Part shown: piece by piece, positions 31,327-39,729 of the stretch | Layout: each line of letters opens with the position of its first letter | Position numbering within the stretch: position 1 is the first letter of the stretch | NCBI GenBank assembly: GCA_963785075.1 | Contig: CAWATW010000006.1 | Span: 310,001-374,000, forward strand | Direction: 5' to 3' | DNA: 64,000 nt | DNA from: JAOUGY01 sp963785075 | Lineage (GTDB): Bacteria > Actinomycetota > Acidimicrobiia > Spongiisociales > ZC4RG35 | Translations under genes and position numbers: made by a program | The notes under the pieces: model-generated | The model's database searches: none | The model's input: only the letters and a program-made list of their open reading frames with translations | Told to the model about the DNA's origin: nothing

Positions 31327-31953
31327 ATGCTGATCCCAACCGTCGTCGAGCAGACCGCTCGGGGTGAACGCGCCTATGACATCTACTCGCGGCTTCTGGG
31401 GCATCGAGTGGTGTTCCTCGGCAACCCGATCGACTCGGATGTCGCCAATCTGATCGTCGCCCAACTGATCCACCTCGAAGGCGAGGACAGCGAGAAGGAC
31501 ATACACCTCTACATCAACTCCCCGGGCGGTGAGTTGTCGGGGCTGATGGCGATCTACGACGCAATGCAGCATGTCACGCCGGCCGTGTCCACCTTGTGCA
31601 TCGGGATGGCGGCCTCGTCCGCTGCCGTGCTCCTCGCCGCCGGCGCCCCAGGAAAGCGGCACGTGCTCCCTCACGCCCGGGTTCTCATCCACCAACCGCA
31701 TCTGATGGGAGGTGGCCTGCAAGGGCAGGCCACCGACATCGAGATCCACGCCAGAGAGATCATCCGGCAGAAGCAGCAGCTCAACGAGATCCTCGCTCTC
31801 CACACCGGCCAACAGATCGAGAACGTGATCCGCGACACCGAGCGCGATCATTGGCTGACGGCCGAGGCCGCAGTCGAATACGGGATCGTCGACTCGATCA
31901 TGGCTCCGTCGGCGGCGCCGGCCGGACTCGGCCCTGCCGGCACTGGACACTGA
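31327..31953 (+). CDS. clpP: ClpP-family serine protease, stand-alone
   Basis: A 208-aa ClpP peptidase subunit. The triad is visible: S97 in GMAASSAAV, H122 in LIHQPH and D170 in IRDTERDHW. YINSPGGELSGLMAIYDAM is the substrate-groove strand. It forms a tetradecameric barrel fed by an AAA+ unfoldase. No clpX, tig or second clpP is adjacent, unlike the main actinobacterial clpP1-clpP2-clpX locus, so this is probably an extra or specialised copy. It is divergent from SRPBCC-arsR, with an ArsR-type operator right at its start, and ends one base before the gltB stop. Confidence 0.94.
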   Translation: MLIPTVVEQTARGERAYDIYSRLLGHRVVFLGNPIDSDVANLIVAQLIHLEGEDSEKDIHLYINSPGGELSGLMAIYDAMQHVTPAVSTLCIGMAASSAAVLLAAGAPGKRHVLPHARVLIHQPHLMGGGLQGQATDIEIHAREIIRQKQQLNEILALHTGQQIENVIRDTERDHWLTAEAAVEYGIVDSIMAPSAAPAGLGPAGTGH

Positions 31954-34900
31954 TCAACCCGTGGGGGCACCAGTCAGTTGCGCGTACGGTTGCTCCGCGG
32001 GGACGGGACGGCTCGCCCTCAAGACCCAGAATCGATCGATCTGGCGATCCCACACCTCGAGCAGCTGTTCCGCGACCGGGCTGCGGCTCTCGCGATGGTG
32101 TTCTTCCACCAATGCCCTGATCTCTCGCGCCTCCCGCTCGCGTGGCCGGCGCATCGACGGCGACGTGTCGGACACGTAGCGATTCAGGGTGACATTCGGG
32201 TCCCATATGTATGCGACGCCGCCCGTCATTCCAGCTGCCAGATTCCGACCCACCGGACCAAGGATCACCACGGTGCCGCCGGTCATGTACTCACATGCAT
32301 GATCGGATACGCCCTCGACGACCGCGGTACCCCCAGAATTCCTGACCGCGAACCGCTGGCCGACGGCACCAGCGAGGAACGCTGTCCCGCCGGTAGCCCC
32401 GTAGAGGCATGCATTGCCACCCGCGTGAGGCGCCGAGCTGCCGTCGCCCCGTCTGGGAGCCACGACGATTCGCCCGCCACCCATCCCCTTTCCGACGTAG
32501 TCGTTGGCCGTCCCATTCAGACGGAGCGTCACGCCCCTGGAAAGGAAAGCCCCAAAGCTCTGGCCGGCGACACCCGAGAGTCTGATGACGATGGTCCCCT
32601 CCTCGAGGCCTGCGTCACCGTACCGGTGCGCGATCTCACCAGACACCCTCGCACCGATCGTCCGGTCGACATTCGAGATCGGATACGAGACGGAAGCCGG
32701 CTTGGCCGATTCGATCGCGTCGAGCAGGTCCGACACGAGCCGGTCGGACAGCGTGGACAGCTCCATCTTGCGGAAGCCTGGATGACGAAGCCGCCCTTCA
32801 GCACGAACGAGGAGGCTCTCCAGCCTCATCGCAAGAGGATGGTCGACCGTCTCGAGGAGATCGGCCCGACCGATCACCTCGCCCAGGCTCTTGGCGCCGA
32901 GCGCGGCGAGGTGAATGCGAACCTCCTCGGCCAGCAGCCGGAACAGGGCGATCACCTGGTCGGCGGCGCCGGTGAACTTCGCTCGCAGATCCTCGCGCTG
33001 GGTCGCAATACCCACGGGGCACGTGTTCAGGTGACACTGCCGAACCATCTTGCAGCCGAGCGCGATCAGGGGCAGCGTTCCAAAGCCAAAGCGCTCGGCA
33101 CCGAGCAGCGCGGCAATCACCACGTCACGGCCGGTCCGGAGCCCCCCGTCGGTCTCGAGAGCGACCAACGAGCGCAAGCCGTTGGCAACCAGGGTCTGAT
33201 GCGCCTCTGCCAGCCCGAGTTCCCACGGCGACCCGGCGTGTTTGATCGATTGGAGCGGAGAAGCCCCCGTTCCGCCGGCGTCACCGGAGATGAGGATGGC
33301 GTCGGCTCGTGCCTTGGCCACGCCCACGGCGACGGTCCCGACACCGGGCTCCGAGACCAGCTTCACGGATACCCGGGATGTCGGCTTGAACGCCTTCAGG
33401 TCATAGATCAGCTGGGCGAGGTCTTCGATCGAGTAGATGTCGTGGTGAGGCGGCGGCGAGATGAGACTCACACCGGGTTCGGTGTGCCGCAACGCTGCGA
33501 TCTCCCCTGTCACTTTGAAACCAGGGATCTGTCCACCCTCGCCCGGCTTCGACCCTTGCGCCATCTTGATCTGGAACTCCTCGGCGGAGGCGAGGTATCC
33601 GGGCGTCACGCCGAATCGCCCCGAGGCGATCTGCTTGATCGATGAGTTGCGGGGCGAGTCGAATCGGTCCTGGTCCTCGCCACCCTCGCCTGAGTTCGAC
33701 AGGCCGCCGATGGCGTTCATGGCCTCGGCGAGCGCCTCATGGGTCTCCTTCGACACGGCGCCGTGCGACATCGCAGCGGTGACGAAGCGGCGCATGATCG
33801 ATTCCACCGACTCGACCTCGTCGATCGGAACCGGCCGGCGATCGACGAACCGGAGGAGATCGCGGATCTGGGCTGGTTCCCGGTCTTCGATCTTTGCCAG
33901 GTATCCCTCCCAGTCGGCGAAGTCACCGGAGCGCACGGCCTTTTGTACAGCGAGCACGACCGCCGGGCTGGTGATGTGAAACGACCCCCCACGGCGCTGC
34001 TTGTAGTAGCCGCCGACCATCTCGCCACCCTCGTCGTAGAGAGCGTGGGTCTCGAGCACGCGACCGGCGACGTCGACCAGTGAGCGGCCACCGACCCGCG
34101 AGGGGGTGTTTCGGAACGCGAGATCCAGAACGTCACGCTCTAGCCCGAGCGCCTCGAACAGCTCGCTCCCCCGATAGGCCGAGACGGTGCAGATCCCCAT
34201 CTTCGACATGATCTTCAACAATCCTGACTGGAGTGCCGATCTGTAGTTCTCCTGGGCGGCCACCGGATCCACCATGACCTCGTCACCTTCGGCGAGCTGC
34301 CTCACCTGATCGATCGCCAGATATGGGTTGACCGCCGATGCTCCGGCTCCGATGACGCACGCCAGGTCGTGGCTGTCGCGAGTCTCTCCCGAGACCGCGA
34401 CGATCGAGGCTCGCATGCGGATTCCTGCGTCGATGAGATGGTGGTGCACGGCCCCGACTGCCAGCATCATCGGGATCGGCGCCAGGTCACCATCGACTTC
34501 CCAGTCCGAGAGTACGACGATCTGGGACCCGGCCTCGACCGCCTCCGCCGCTTCGACGCAGATCTCACGCAGCCGTGCCTCCATCCCCTGCGGTCCCTCT
34601 GCCGCCCGCCACACCACGGCGATCCAGTGGGCGTTGAAACGCGGAGCGTCGACGATGCGCATCAGTTCCGTGTGCGAGAGGATCGGCGAAGCGAGCTCCA
34701 TCAGATCTGCGATCTGAGGCGTCTCTTCGAGCATCGATCCGCGTCGGCCCATGTAGGTACGGAGCGACATCACCATGTGCTCACGTATCGGGTCCATCGG
34801 TGGGTTCGTCACCTGGGCGAAAGCCTGCTGGAAGTACTGCGGGAGCCGACGCGGCTCGGCGGCGAGTGCCGCCAGGGGGGTGTCGCTTCCCATCGATCCG

Positions 34901-36342
34901 GTCGGGGTCTTGCCCTCGGCCATCTCTGCGAGGACCATCCGGCGCTCCTCCGGCGTGTATCCGAACACACGGCACAGCTTCTCGGGATCCCAGCCTTCTG
35001 CGCCGGTGCGGTCGAAGGGGTCCTGCACATAGAGCGTCTCGGTGGAGATCCACTCGCCATAGGGGGCGCCGGCGGCGAGGTCCGCCTTCACCCGATCCGA
35101 GAGATGGATCTCGCCCGTGATGCGGTCGAAGTACATGACCTCGCCCGGGCCCAGCTGGCCAGTCCGCAATGCCTGCGCCTCTTCTTCTGGACAGACTCCC
35201 GCCTCTGAGGCCACCAACACCACAGATGGCGTGACGGTGTAGCGGGCTGGGCGGAGCCCGTTGCGGTCGAGGCCCATGAGGAGCGACGTCCCGTCGGTGG
35301 CAGCCACCGCCGCAGGGCCGTCCCACGGCTCACCGAAGAAAGCGTGATACTCGTAGAACGAGCGAAGTTCGGGATCGAGGTCCACCACGTTCTCCCAGGC
35401 TGCCGGGATCAGCATCTCTTTCACATGGTCGACCGACCGCCCGGACCGCAAGAGAAGCTCGAATACGTTGTCGAGGCTCCCCGAATCCGATTGCCCCGGC
35501 TGCATCCAGGGCGAGAGGTCGGGCAGCCGGTCACCCCAGAGCGTGGAAGCACCTTGCCGCTCGCGCGCTTGCATCCAAACCCGGTTCGAGCGGATCGTGT
35601 TGATCTCGCCATTGTGAGCGATCGTGCGGAACGGCTGTGCGATCTCCCAGGACGGGAAGGTGTTGGTCGAGTACCGCTGGTGGAAGATGGCGAAAGCCGT
35701 CTCGTAGTCGGGGTCGGCGAGATCCCAGAAAAAGCTGCTGATGTGGGCCGCCGTGAACAGACCCTTGTACACGATGGTCCGAACCGACGACGACGGGATC
35801 GAGAAGTGCTCGAACTGATCGGTGACCCGTTCGACCCGCTTTCGGGCCAGGAGCATCGCGCGTTCGATGTCCTCGACCTCGACATCGTCGTTGGCCCGCA
35901 CGAGGGCTTGTTCGATCTCTGGCAGCGACTCGACGGCACGCTTGGAGAGGACACCTGGATCGACGGGAACTCGACGCCATCCCAGGAACTCGAATCCCTC
36001 CGCCGCCAATGCTTCGGCGACGACGGCACGCGCTTCCTCTGTTCGTGTTTGGGGCAGGAACACCATCATCACGCCGAGGCGCCCCGGTGGCGGCGGGGTC
36101 ACAGCTTCGGCACGAAGATCACGGGCAAGCAGCCGGTACGGGATCTCGGTGAGCAACCCTGCGCCATCCCCTGTGCCATCGGCCGCCTTCGCCCCTCTGT
36201 GATCCAGTCGAGACAGGCACTCGACAGCCTGACGCGTCAGCCGATAGCTGGGCGCCAGATCCCGAGCTGCGATGAAGCCGACACCGCACGCGTCATGTTC
36301 GAACGAGGGGTCATAGAGCGGAAACGACGATGGCGTGGACAA
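31954..36342 (-). CDS. gltB: Glutamate synthase, large subunit
   Basis: A 1462-aa GltB. An N-terminal glutaminase domain with nucleophile C19 (DACGVGF) after a short propeptide gives ammonia, which tunnels to the FMN synthase domain; the [3Fe-4S] cysteines are in CKMVRQCHLNTCPVGIA; the C-terminal GXGXG domain follows (YGATGGTAFL). With a small subunit it makes two glutamates from glutamine and 2-oxoglutarate. The TTG at 36342 (STPSSFPLYDPSFEHD) gives the short pro-sequence usual in the family; an ATG at 36399 is the alternative. No gltD lies next to it, so the partner is elsewhere. Confidence 0.93.
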   Translation of the reverse strand: MSTPSSFPLYDPSFEHDACGVGFIAARDLAPSYRLTRQAVECLSRLDHRGAKAADGTGDGAGLLTEIPYRLLARDLRAEAVTPPPPGRLGVMMVFLPQTRTEEARAVVAEALAAEGFEFLGWRRVPVDPGVLSKRAVESLPEIEQALVRANDDVEVEDIERAMLLARKRVERVTDQFEHFSIPSSSVRTIVYKGLFTAAHISSFFWDLADPDYETAFAIFHQRYSTNTFPSWEIAQPFRTIAHNGEINTIRSNRVWMQARERQGASTLWGDRLPDLSPWMQPGQSDSGSLDNVFELLLRSGRSVDHVKEMLIPAAWENVVDLDPELRSFYEYHAFFGEPWDGPAAVAATDGTSLLMGLDRNGLRPARYTVTPSVVLVASEAGVCPEEEAQALRTGQLGPGEVMYFDRITGEIHLSDRVKADLAAGAPYGEWISTETLYVQDPFDRTGAEGWDPEKLCRVFGYTPEERRMVLAEMAEGKTPTGSMGSDTPLAALAAEPRRLPQYFQQAFAQVTNPPMDPIREHMVMSLRTYMGRRGSMLEETPQIADLMELASPILSHTELMRIVDAPRFNAHWIAVVWRAAEGPQGMEARLREICVEAAEAVEAGSQIVVLSDWEVDGDLAPIPMMLAVGAVHHHLIDAGIRMRASIVAVSGETRDSHDLACVIGAGASAVNPYLAIDQVRQLAEGDEVMVDPVAAQENYRSALQSGLLKIMSKMGICTVSAYRGSELFEALGLERDVLDLAFRNTPSRVGGRSLVDVAGRVLETHALYDEGGEMVGGYYKQRRGGSFHITSPAVVLAVQKAVRSGDFADWEGYLAKIEDREPAQIRDLLRFVDRRPVPIDEVESVESIMRRFVTAAMSHGAVSKETHEALAEAMNAIGGLSNSGEGGEDQDRFDSPRNSSIKQIASGRFGVTPGYLASAEEFQIKMAQGSKPGEGGQIPGFKVTGEIAALRHTEPGVSLISPPPHHDIYSIEDLAQLIYDLKAFKPTSRVSVKLVSEPGVGTVAVGVAKARADAILISGDAGGTGASPLQSIKHAGSPWELGLAEAHQTLVANGLRSLVALETDGGLRTGRDVVIAALLGAERFGFGTLPLIALGCKMVRQCHLNTCPVGIATQREDLRAKFTGAADQVIALFRLLAEEVRIHLAALGAKSLGEVIGRADLLETVDHPLAMRLESLLVRAEGRLRHPGFRKMELSTLSDRLVSDLLDAIESAKPASVSYPISNVDRTIGARVSGEIAHRYGDAGLEEGTIVIRLSGVAGQSFGAFLSRGVTLRLNGTANDYVGKGMGGGRIVVAPRRGDGSSAPHAGGNACLYGATGGTAFLAGAVGQRFAVRNSGGTAVVEGVSDHACEYMTGGTVVILGPVGRNLAAGMTGGVAYIWDPNVTLNRYVSDTSPSMRRPREREAREIRALVEEHHRESRSPVAEQLLEVWDRQIDRFWVLRASRPVPAEQPYAQLTGAPTG

Positions 36343-36536
36343 GCTTGGACCCCCGAGGTGCTCGCGGAAGTGAGCGGATGAGTCTACAGCAAGCAGCATC
36401 CGCCCCAGCCTGGTGACCCGCCCAGCGCCGTCCCGACCGAACCGCTCGCCGAAGTGGCCGGACCGCTCGATCGGTGGGCGCGGGTGTACCCCACGGGATC
36501 CCGGCTTCGTCGAGAACGGGGCGTTGGCCGACCTCA

Positions 36537-36542
36537 TAGACT
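36537..36542 (+). promoter_or_regulatory. -10 element TAGACT of a probable leaderless promoter
   Basis: TAGACT ends six bases before the ATG at 36549; there is no ribosome-binding site. Confidence 0.42.
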
Positions 36543-36548
36543 CGGGGA

Positions 36549-37001
36549 ATGCCGGTCATCGTGGTAGGCGCCGACACGGCGCTCGGAGAAGCAATCATCC
36601 AGGGCCTCTCGACCAGAGACGGGGAGGTGCGCGCCTTCGTGACGAGTCCGGATGCGGCGCATCGCCTCAAGCGAGTGGGTGTGAAGGTTGCAACAGGGGA
36701 CGTGAGCGACACGTCGCACGTCGAAGGTGCATGCACGAATGTCCACACCGCCGTGCTCCTCACACGGGCTGCCATCGACGAACGAGAACGGTCGTTTGCC
36801 AAGAGCCGCGAGGCGGTGCTGAGAGGATGGGTAGAGGCCGTTGCCGCCGCCATGGTGACCCGAGTCCTGTGGGTCGACGACGGTGACCCGCCCCGGACGG
36901 CCGCTGTCGAAGAGGCCGTGATCGACGCCACCCTCGATCAGGGCGAAATCGTCAGCCGAGTGGTCGAACTGGACGAAGCGGGATCGATCCCATCTCGTTG
37001 A
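36549..37001 (+). CDS. Short NAD(P)-binding Rossmann protein (NmrA-like)
   Basis: A 150-aa protein with a Rossmann start (MPVIVVGADTALGEAIIQGL, a GxxxxxG loop) and the strand order of an NmrA-like or atypical short-chain dehydrogenase: VKVATGDVSD, AVLLTRAA, then MVTRVLWVDDG. It is only about half the usual family length and lacks the catalytic Tyr-x3-Lys, so it is either a truncated dehydrogenase or a nucleotide sensor. Its end overlaps the convergent M23 peptidase gene by 50 bases. Confidence 0.7.
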   Translation: MPVIVVGADTALGEAIIQGLSTRDGEVRAFVTSPDAAHRLKRVGVKVATGDVSDTSHVEGACTNVHTAVLLTRAAIDERERSFAKSREAVLRGWVEAVAAAMVTRVLWVDDGDPPRTAAVEEAVIDATLDQGEIVSRVVELDEAGSIPSR

Positions 37002-37599
37002 TGAGGTCGGTCAAGGCCGGGAGCGCCGCCGAGGCAGCTTCGACCGAGGCTCGTTCGTACGCCGCCTGGAGGTAGGGGTAGGGGTTGATCGCTACGCCGT
37101 TGCGATGAAGCTCGAAATGGGTGTGCGGGCTCGACGGCTCGGCGTTTCCCGAGTCACCGACCCATCCGAGAAGCTCGCCGGCCACGACCCGTTCACCCTC
37201 GGCGATCCCCGACGCCAGGGTGAGTGCCCACGGTGCGTCACCGTCATCGGTGCCGGGATTGTCGTTGTTGAGGTGCATGTACCACGATTCCCACCCGCCA
37301 CCGTGGTCGATGGCGACCCAACGGCCGGCGCGATCGCCGCTCTTGGCGATGGTCACGGTCCCGTCGGCGATGGCGTAGACCGGGCTTCCCTTGGGAGCCA
37401 TCAGATCCGTCCCTCGGTGTGCCCGTCCGCCTGAGCGGGCGTCACCCCATGAGTTCGTGAAACGCGTGACCAACGGGTCCTGAGGGAACACCGCTGTGAA
37501 GTCGCTTCCGTCCTCGGCCATCGCCGGGAGCGACGAGCCCATGAGGGCGACCACGACGAGCGCGGCGAGAAACCATGACTGTTTGATACGTGTCGACAC
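36952..37599 (-). CDS. Secreted M23 peptidase (LytM-like)
   Basis: An exported 215-aa protein. Signal peptide at residues 1-28 (hydrophobic run ending AMA). The M23 domain covers about 50-190 with HRGTDLMAPKGSPVYA (zinc ligands His and Asp), SWYMHLN and HTHFELH (catalytic and zinc histidines), a complete set, so it should cut peptidoglycan cross-links. The C-terminal helix is of unknown role. It overlaps the convergent Rossmann gene. A long 5' gap of about 330 bases precedes it. Confidence 0.88.
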   Translation of the reverse strand: MSTRIKQSWFLAALVVVALMGSSLPAMAEDGSDFTAVFPQDPLVTRFTNSWGDARSGGRAHRGTDLMAPKGSPVYAIADGTVTIAKSGDRAGRWVAIDHGGGWESWYMHLNNDNPGTDDGDAPWALTLASGIAEGERVVAGELLGWVGDSGNAEPSSPHTHFELHRNGVAINPYPYLQAAYERASVEAASAALPALTDLINEMGSIPLRPVRPLG

Positions 37600-37925
37600 T
37601 TGAACCGCCTTGTCCGGATCGCGCCCTACCGGGCATCGCGATCGGCGTCGAGCCGTGGCATGTGGGGTGTTGGCTCGATCCGGCGGGGAACCCTAATCGG
37701 AGATGTGCGCCAAACCGAATCTGTCCCGAGATCTGGCGTGCGCCGCGACGCATGGGTGGGGTCGCCGGAACGTAGTCCGTCCCGGCGACCCCGTCCGGCA
37801 CTCCCCCCGTTGCGGCGCCCACAGCACCGTCCCTGGCTGGAAGAAGGACCGGCGCACCAAGTATCGGCATCCCGGCCGGGATGCTTGAACCGGCGTCGAT
37901 CTTCCGTGCGCCGAAGCGAAGAACG
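37600..37925. other. Intergenic region with two strong hairpins, no gene seen
   Basis: The gap between the M23 and HAD genes, both on the minus strand. It holds a hairpin at 37758-37792 with an 11-base perfect stem (GGGGTCGCCGG with CCGGCGACCCC) around 13 bases and the palindrome at 37867. Short frames here are not protein-like. A structured leader of the M23 gene or a small RNA is possible; I could not match it to the c-di-AMP riboswitch consensus often found before such peptidases. Confidence 0.4.
37867..37884 (-). terminator. Palindromic hairpin downstream of the HAD gene
   Basis: GCATCCCGGCCGGGATGC is a perfect 18-base palindrome 42 bases after the stop of the HAD gene at 37926. Confidence 0.5.
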
Positions 37926-38561
37926 TCAGTCGAAGGCCACGCCGATCAGTTGAGACAGATCGGCGAGGGCTCGGTCGGGGTCCATCACCTTGATGGTCGT
38001 CATGCCCATGGCGCGAGCCGGCTTCAGATTGGGACCGAGGTCGTCCAGCATCACCATGCGCGACGCCTGAAGCCCGAGGCGGTCGACGCACCGTTGGTAG
38101 ATCAGGCGCTCCGGCTTGCGCACCCCTTCGACCACCGACTCGAGAAACACGTCGAAGAGCGCGGGCAGACCACCCTTGGGGAACGGGGTCCAGTTGTTCG
38201 TGATCGCGGCCGCCGACAGGCCCTCTGAGCGGATGCGCTCTATCGCCCGGACCATCTGCGGTCTGGTGCGGAAGCCGGCTTCGATTCGCTCCATGAGCGC
38301 GCCGGTCTCGACCCGAAGCCCGTTTCGCGCCAGCTCATCGGCAAACTCCCGGAGGAAGTCCCCATGACGCACCTCGCCTCGTTCGTGGCGCGCCCATGCA
38401 CCGTCAGGCCCGCCCGAGAACACGATGCGGTTGATCGACCCGGGCTCGATGCCGTTCTCGCGCTCGTAGTCGGCGATGACGTGCATCGGAGAGTCGAGCA
38501 CGACGCCGCCGAGATCGAACACGACTGCATCGAAGCGTCCGCCGCCTCGGACCACCGTCAT
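37926..38561 (-). CDS. HAD-superfamily hydrolase
   Basis: A 211-aa haloacid-dehalogenase-fold phosphatase. Motif I is VVFDLGGVVLDS: the nucleophile Asp is present but the second Asp (DxD) is replaced by Gly, as in the epoxide-hydrolase N-domain and ACAD10-like branch. Motif II is AAAITNNW, motif III is RKPERLIYQRC and motif IV is VMLDDLGPNLKPAR. The GG in motif I weakens the case for a standard phosphatase. It is last in an operon after DUF6941 and LON-domain genes, three bases past the latter's stop. Confidence 0.85.
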   Translation of the reverse strand: MTVVRGGGRFDAVVFDLGGVVLDSPMHVIADYERENGIEPGSINRIVFSGGPDGAWARHERGEVRHGDFLREFADELARNGLRVETGALMERIEAGFRTRPQMVRAIERIRSEGLSAAAITNNWTPFPKGGLPALFDVFLESVVEGVRKPERLIYQRCVDRLGLQASRMVMLDDLGPNLKPARAMGMTTIKVMDPDRALADLSQLIGVAFD

Positions 38562-38564
38562 CGG

Positions 38565-39188
38565 TCAGCCATCGGCCAGCTGCGCGGCGAGGAGCTCGGC
38601 GTGACCGGTCAACAGATCGCACGCCTCGCGCACCATCGCCGTAGCGTCGTCGATCTCCAGCAGATGCTGGTCGTCGAGGGGAGTCAGGGGGGCGAGCGCC
38701 ACCAGCTGGTACGCAGCCGCCAGGGGATCGTCGGCGACGCCGAGATCCGCTCTCGCCAACACGTCGGCTCCCAGCTCAGAAGCGAGGGCGAGGACGCGAT
38801 CGAGGAGCGCGGAAAGCCGATCGAGCTCGGACATCGGCGGCGGATCACCGAACGGCAGCCGCTCGACCTCCGCCCAGGGGTGCGGGTCATCTTCGAGCCA
38901 GGACACGACCCGGAGACGCTCGATGCCGGCCACCATGATCGCTCGATGGCCGTCGTCCATGTCTTCGACGCCAACGATTTCGACCAGCGTCCCGGTCCCG
39001 AATCGCGCATCCCCTCCTCCGACCTCCACCCCGCGCTCGATCAGCACCATTCCAAAGCGATGATCATCGGCGAGAACGGAGTCGAGCAACGTCTGGTATC
39101 TCGGCTCGAACACCCGGAGTGGTACCGCCGTGAACGGGAAGACCACGGCGCCGAGCGGAAACATGGGGATGGTGGCTTCAGGTCTCAC
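38565..39188 (-). CDS. LON substrate-binding-domain protein
   Basis: A 207-aa protein made only of the LON N-terminal (PUA-like) domain: IPMFPLGAVVFPFTAVPLRV, FEPRYQTLLDSVL, FGMVLIERG, then GIERLRVVSW, followed by a helical tail. No protease or ATPase domain follows. Such stand-alone proteins probably act as adaptors that bind unfolded proteins. The GTG at 39188 is chosen because an ATG at 39164 would remove the first beta strand; it overlaps the upstream DUF6941 gene by 11 bases. Confidence 0.85.
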   Translation of the reverse strand: MRPEATIPMFPLGAVVFPFTAVPLRVFEPRYQTLLDSVLADDHRFGMVLIERGVEVGGGDARFGTGTLVEIVGVEDMDDGHRAIMVAGIERLRVVSWLEDDPHPWAEVERLPFGDPPPMSELDRLSALLDRVLALASELGADVLARADLGVADDPLAAAYQLVALAPLTPLDDQHLLEIDDATAMVREACDLLTGHAELLAAQLADG

Positions 39189-39621
39189 GCGTCGGCCGCT
39201 GCAGCACGTTGAATCGAAGCCTGTCAGCGGGCTCGTCGTCGAGCGAGAGGACGAACGAATAGGCACCTGCCTTCGGAAACACCAGGTTGTTGAAGGTGAA
39301 CGAGCGAGCGAGCACCACGTCACTGCCATCGGGAATGCCGGGGGGTCGGGACACCTTCACCCCTTGCGCGATCGGGGGCCCGGGCAGTATCCGGGCGCCA
39401 TCCTCCTCCTGGAGGTCGATCCCGATCTTGAGAGGCCGATCGGTCCAGCTCCACGGCACCCTCACCCGGAGACCGACACCAAGCGACGGGTGCCTGGCAG
39501 GGAATCCGGCCACGAACAACGTGTTCCATCCTCCGCCCAGCACGTAGAGCTTGCCCTGGAGCACCTGCACTGCATCCGCCAGGAGGGCGAAGTCGACCTG
39601 GGGCGCGATCTCGGGTTCCAC
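39178..39621 (-). CDS. DUF6941-family protein
   Basis: A 147-aa protein with the pattern I associate with DUF6941: FALLADAVQVLQGKLYVLGG, a central strand with VPWSWTDRPLKIGIDL, and SFTFNNLVFPKAGAYSFVLS. Likely an all-beta fold; function unknown. First gene of the DUF6941-LON-HAD operon and divergent from the inositol-phosphate synthase gene. Confidence 0.78.
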   Translation of the reverse strand: MEPEIAPQVDFALLADAVQVLQGKLYVLGGGWNTLFVAGFPARHPSLGVGLRVRVPWSWTDRPLKIGIDLQEEDGARILPGPPIAQGVKVSRPPGIPDGSDVVLARSFTFNNLVFPKAGAYSFVLSLDDEPADRLRFNVLQRPTRET

Positions 39622-39729
39622 GGAGTGGATGGTACTGGCGCCACGGGTCTGACGTCACCGACCCCCCGGGCTCGAGATCTGTCTGCCTCCCCTGCATCTA
39701 ACCTCGGCCTCAACAAACCAGGAGTGCAC

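Noticed and set aside
37600..37757. c-di-AMP (ydaO) riboswitch upstream of the M23 gene
   Set aside because: The conserved blocks were not found in the right strand and order; only GGGGAACCC on the opposite strand resembles it.
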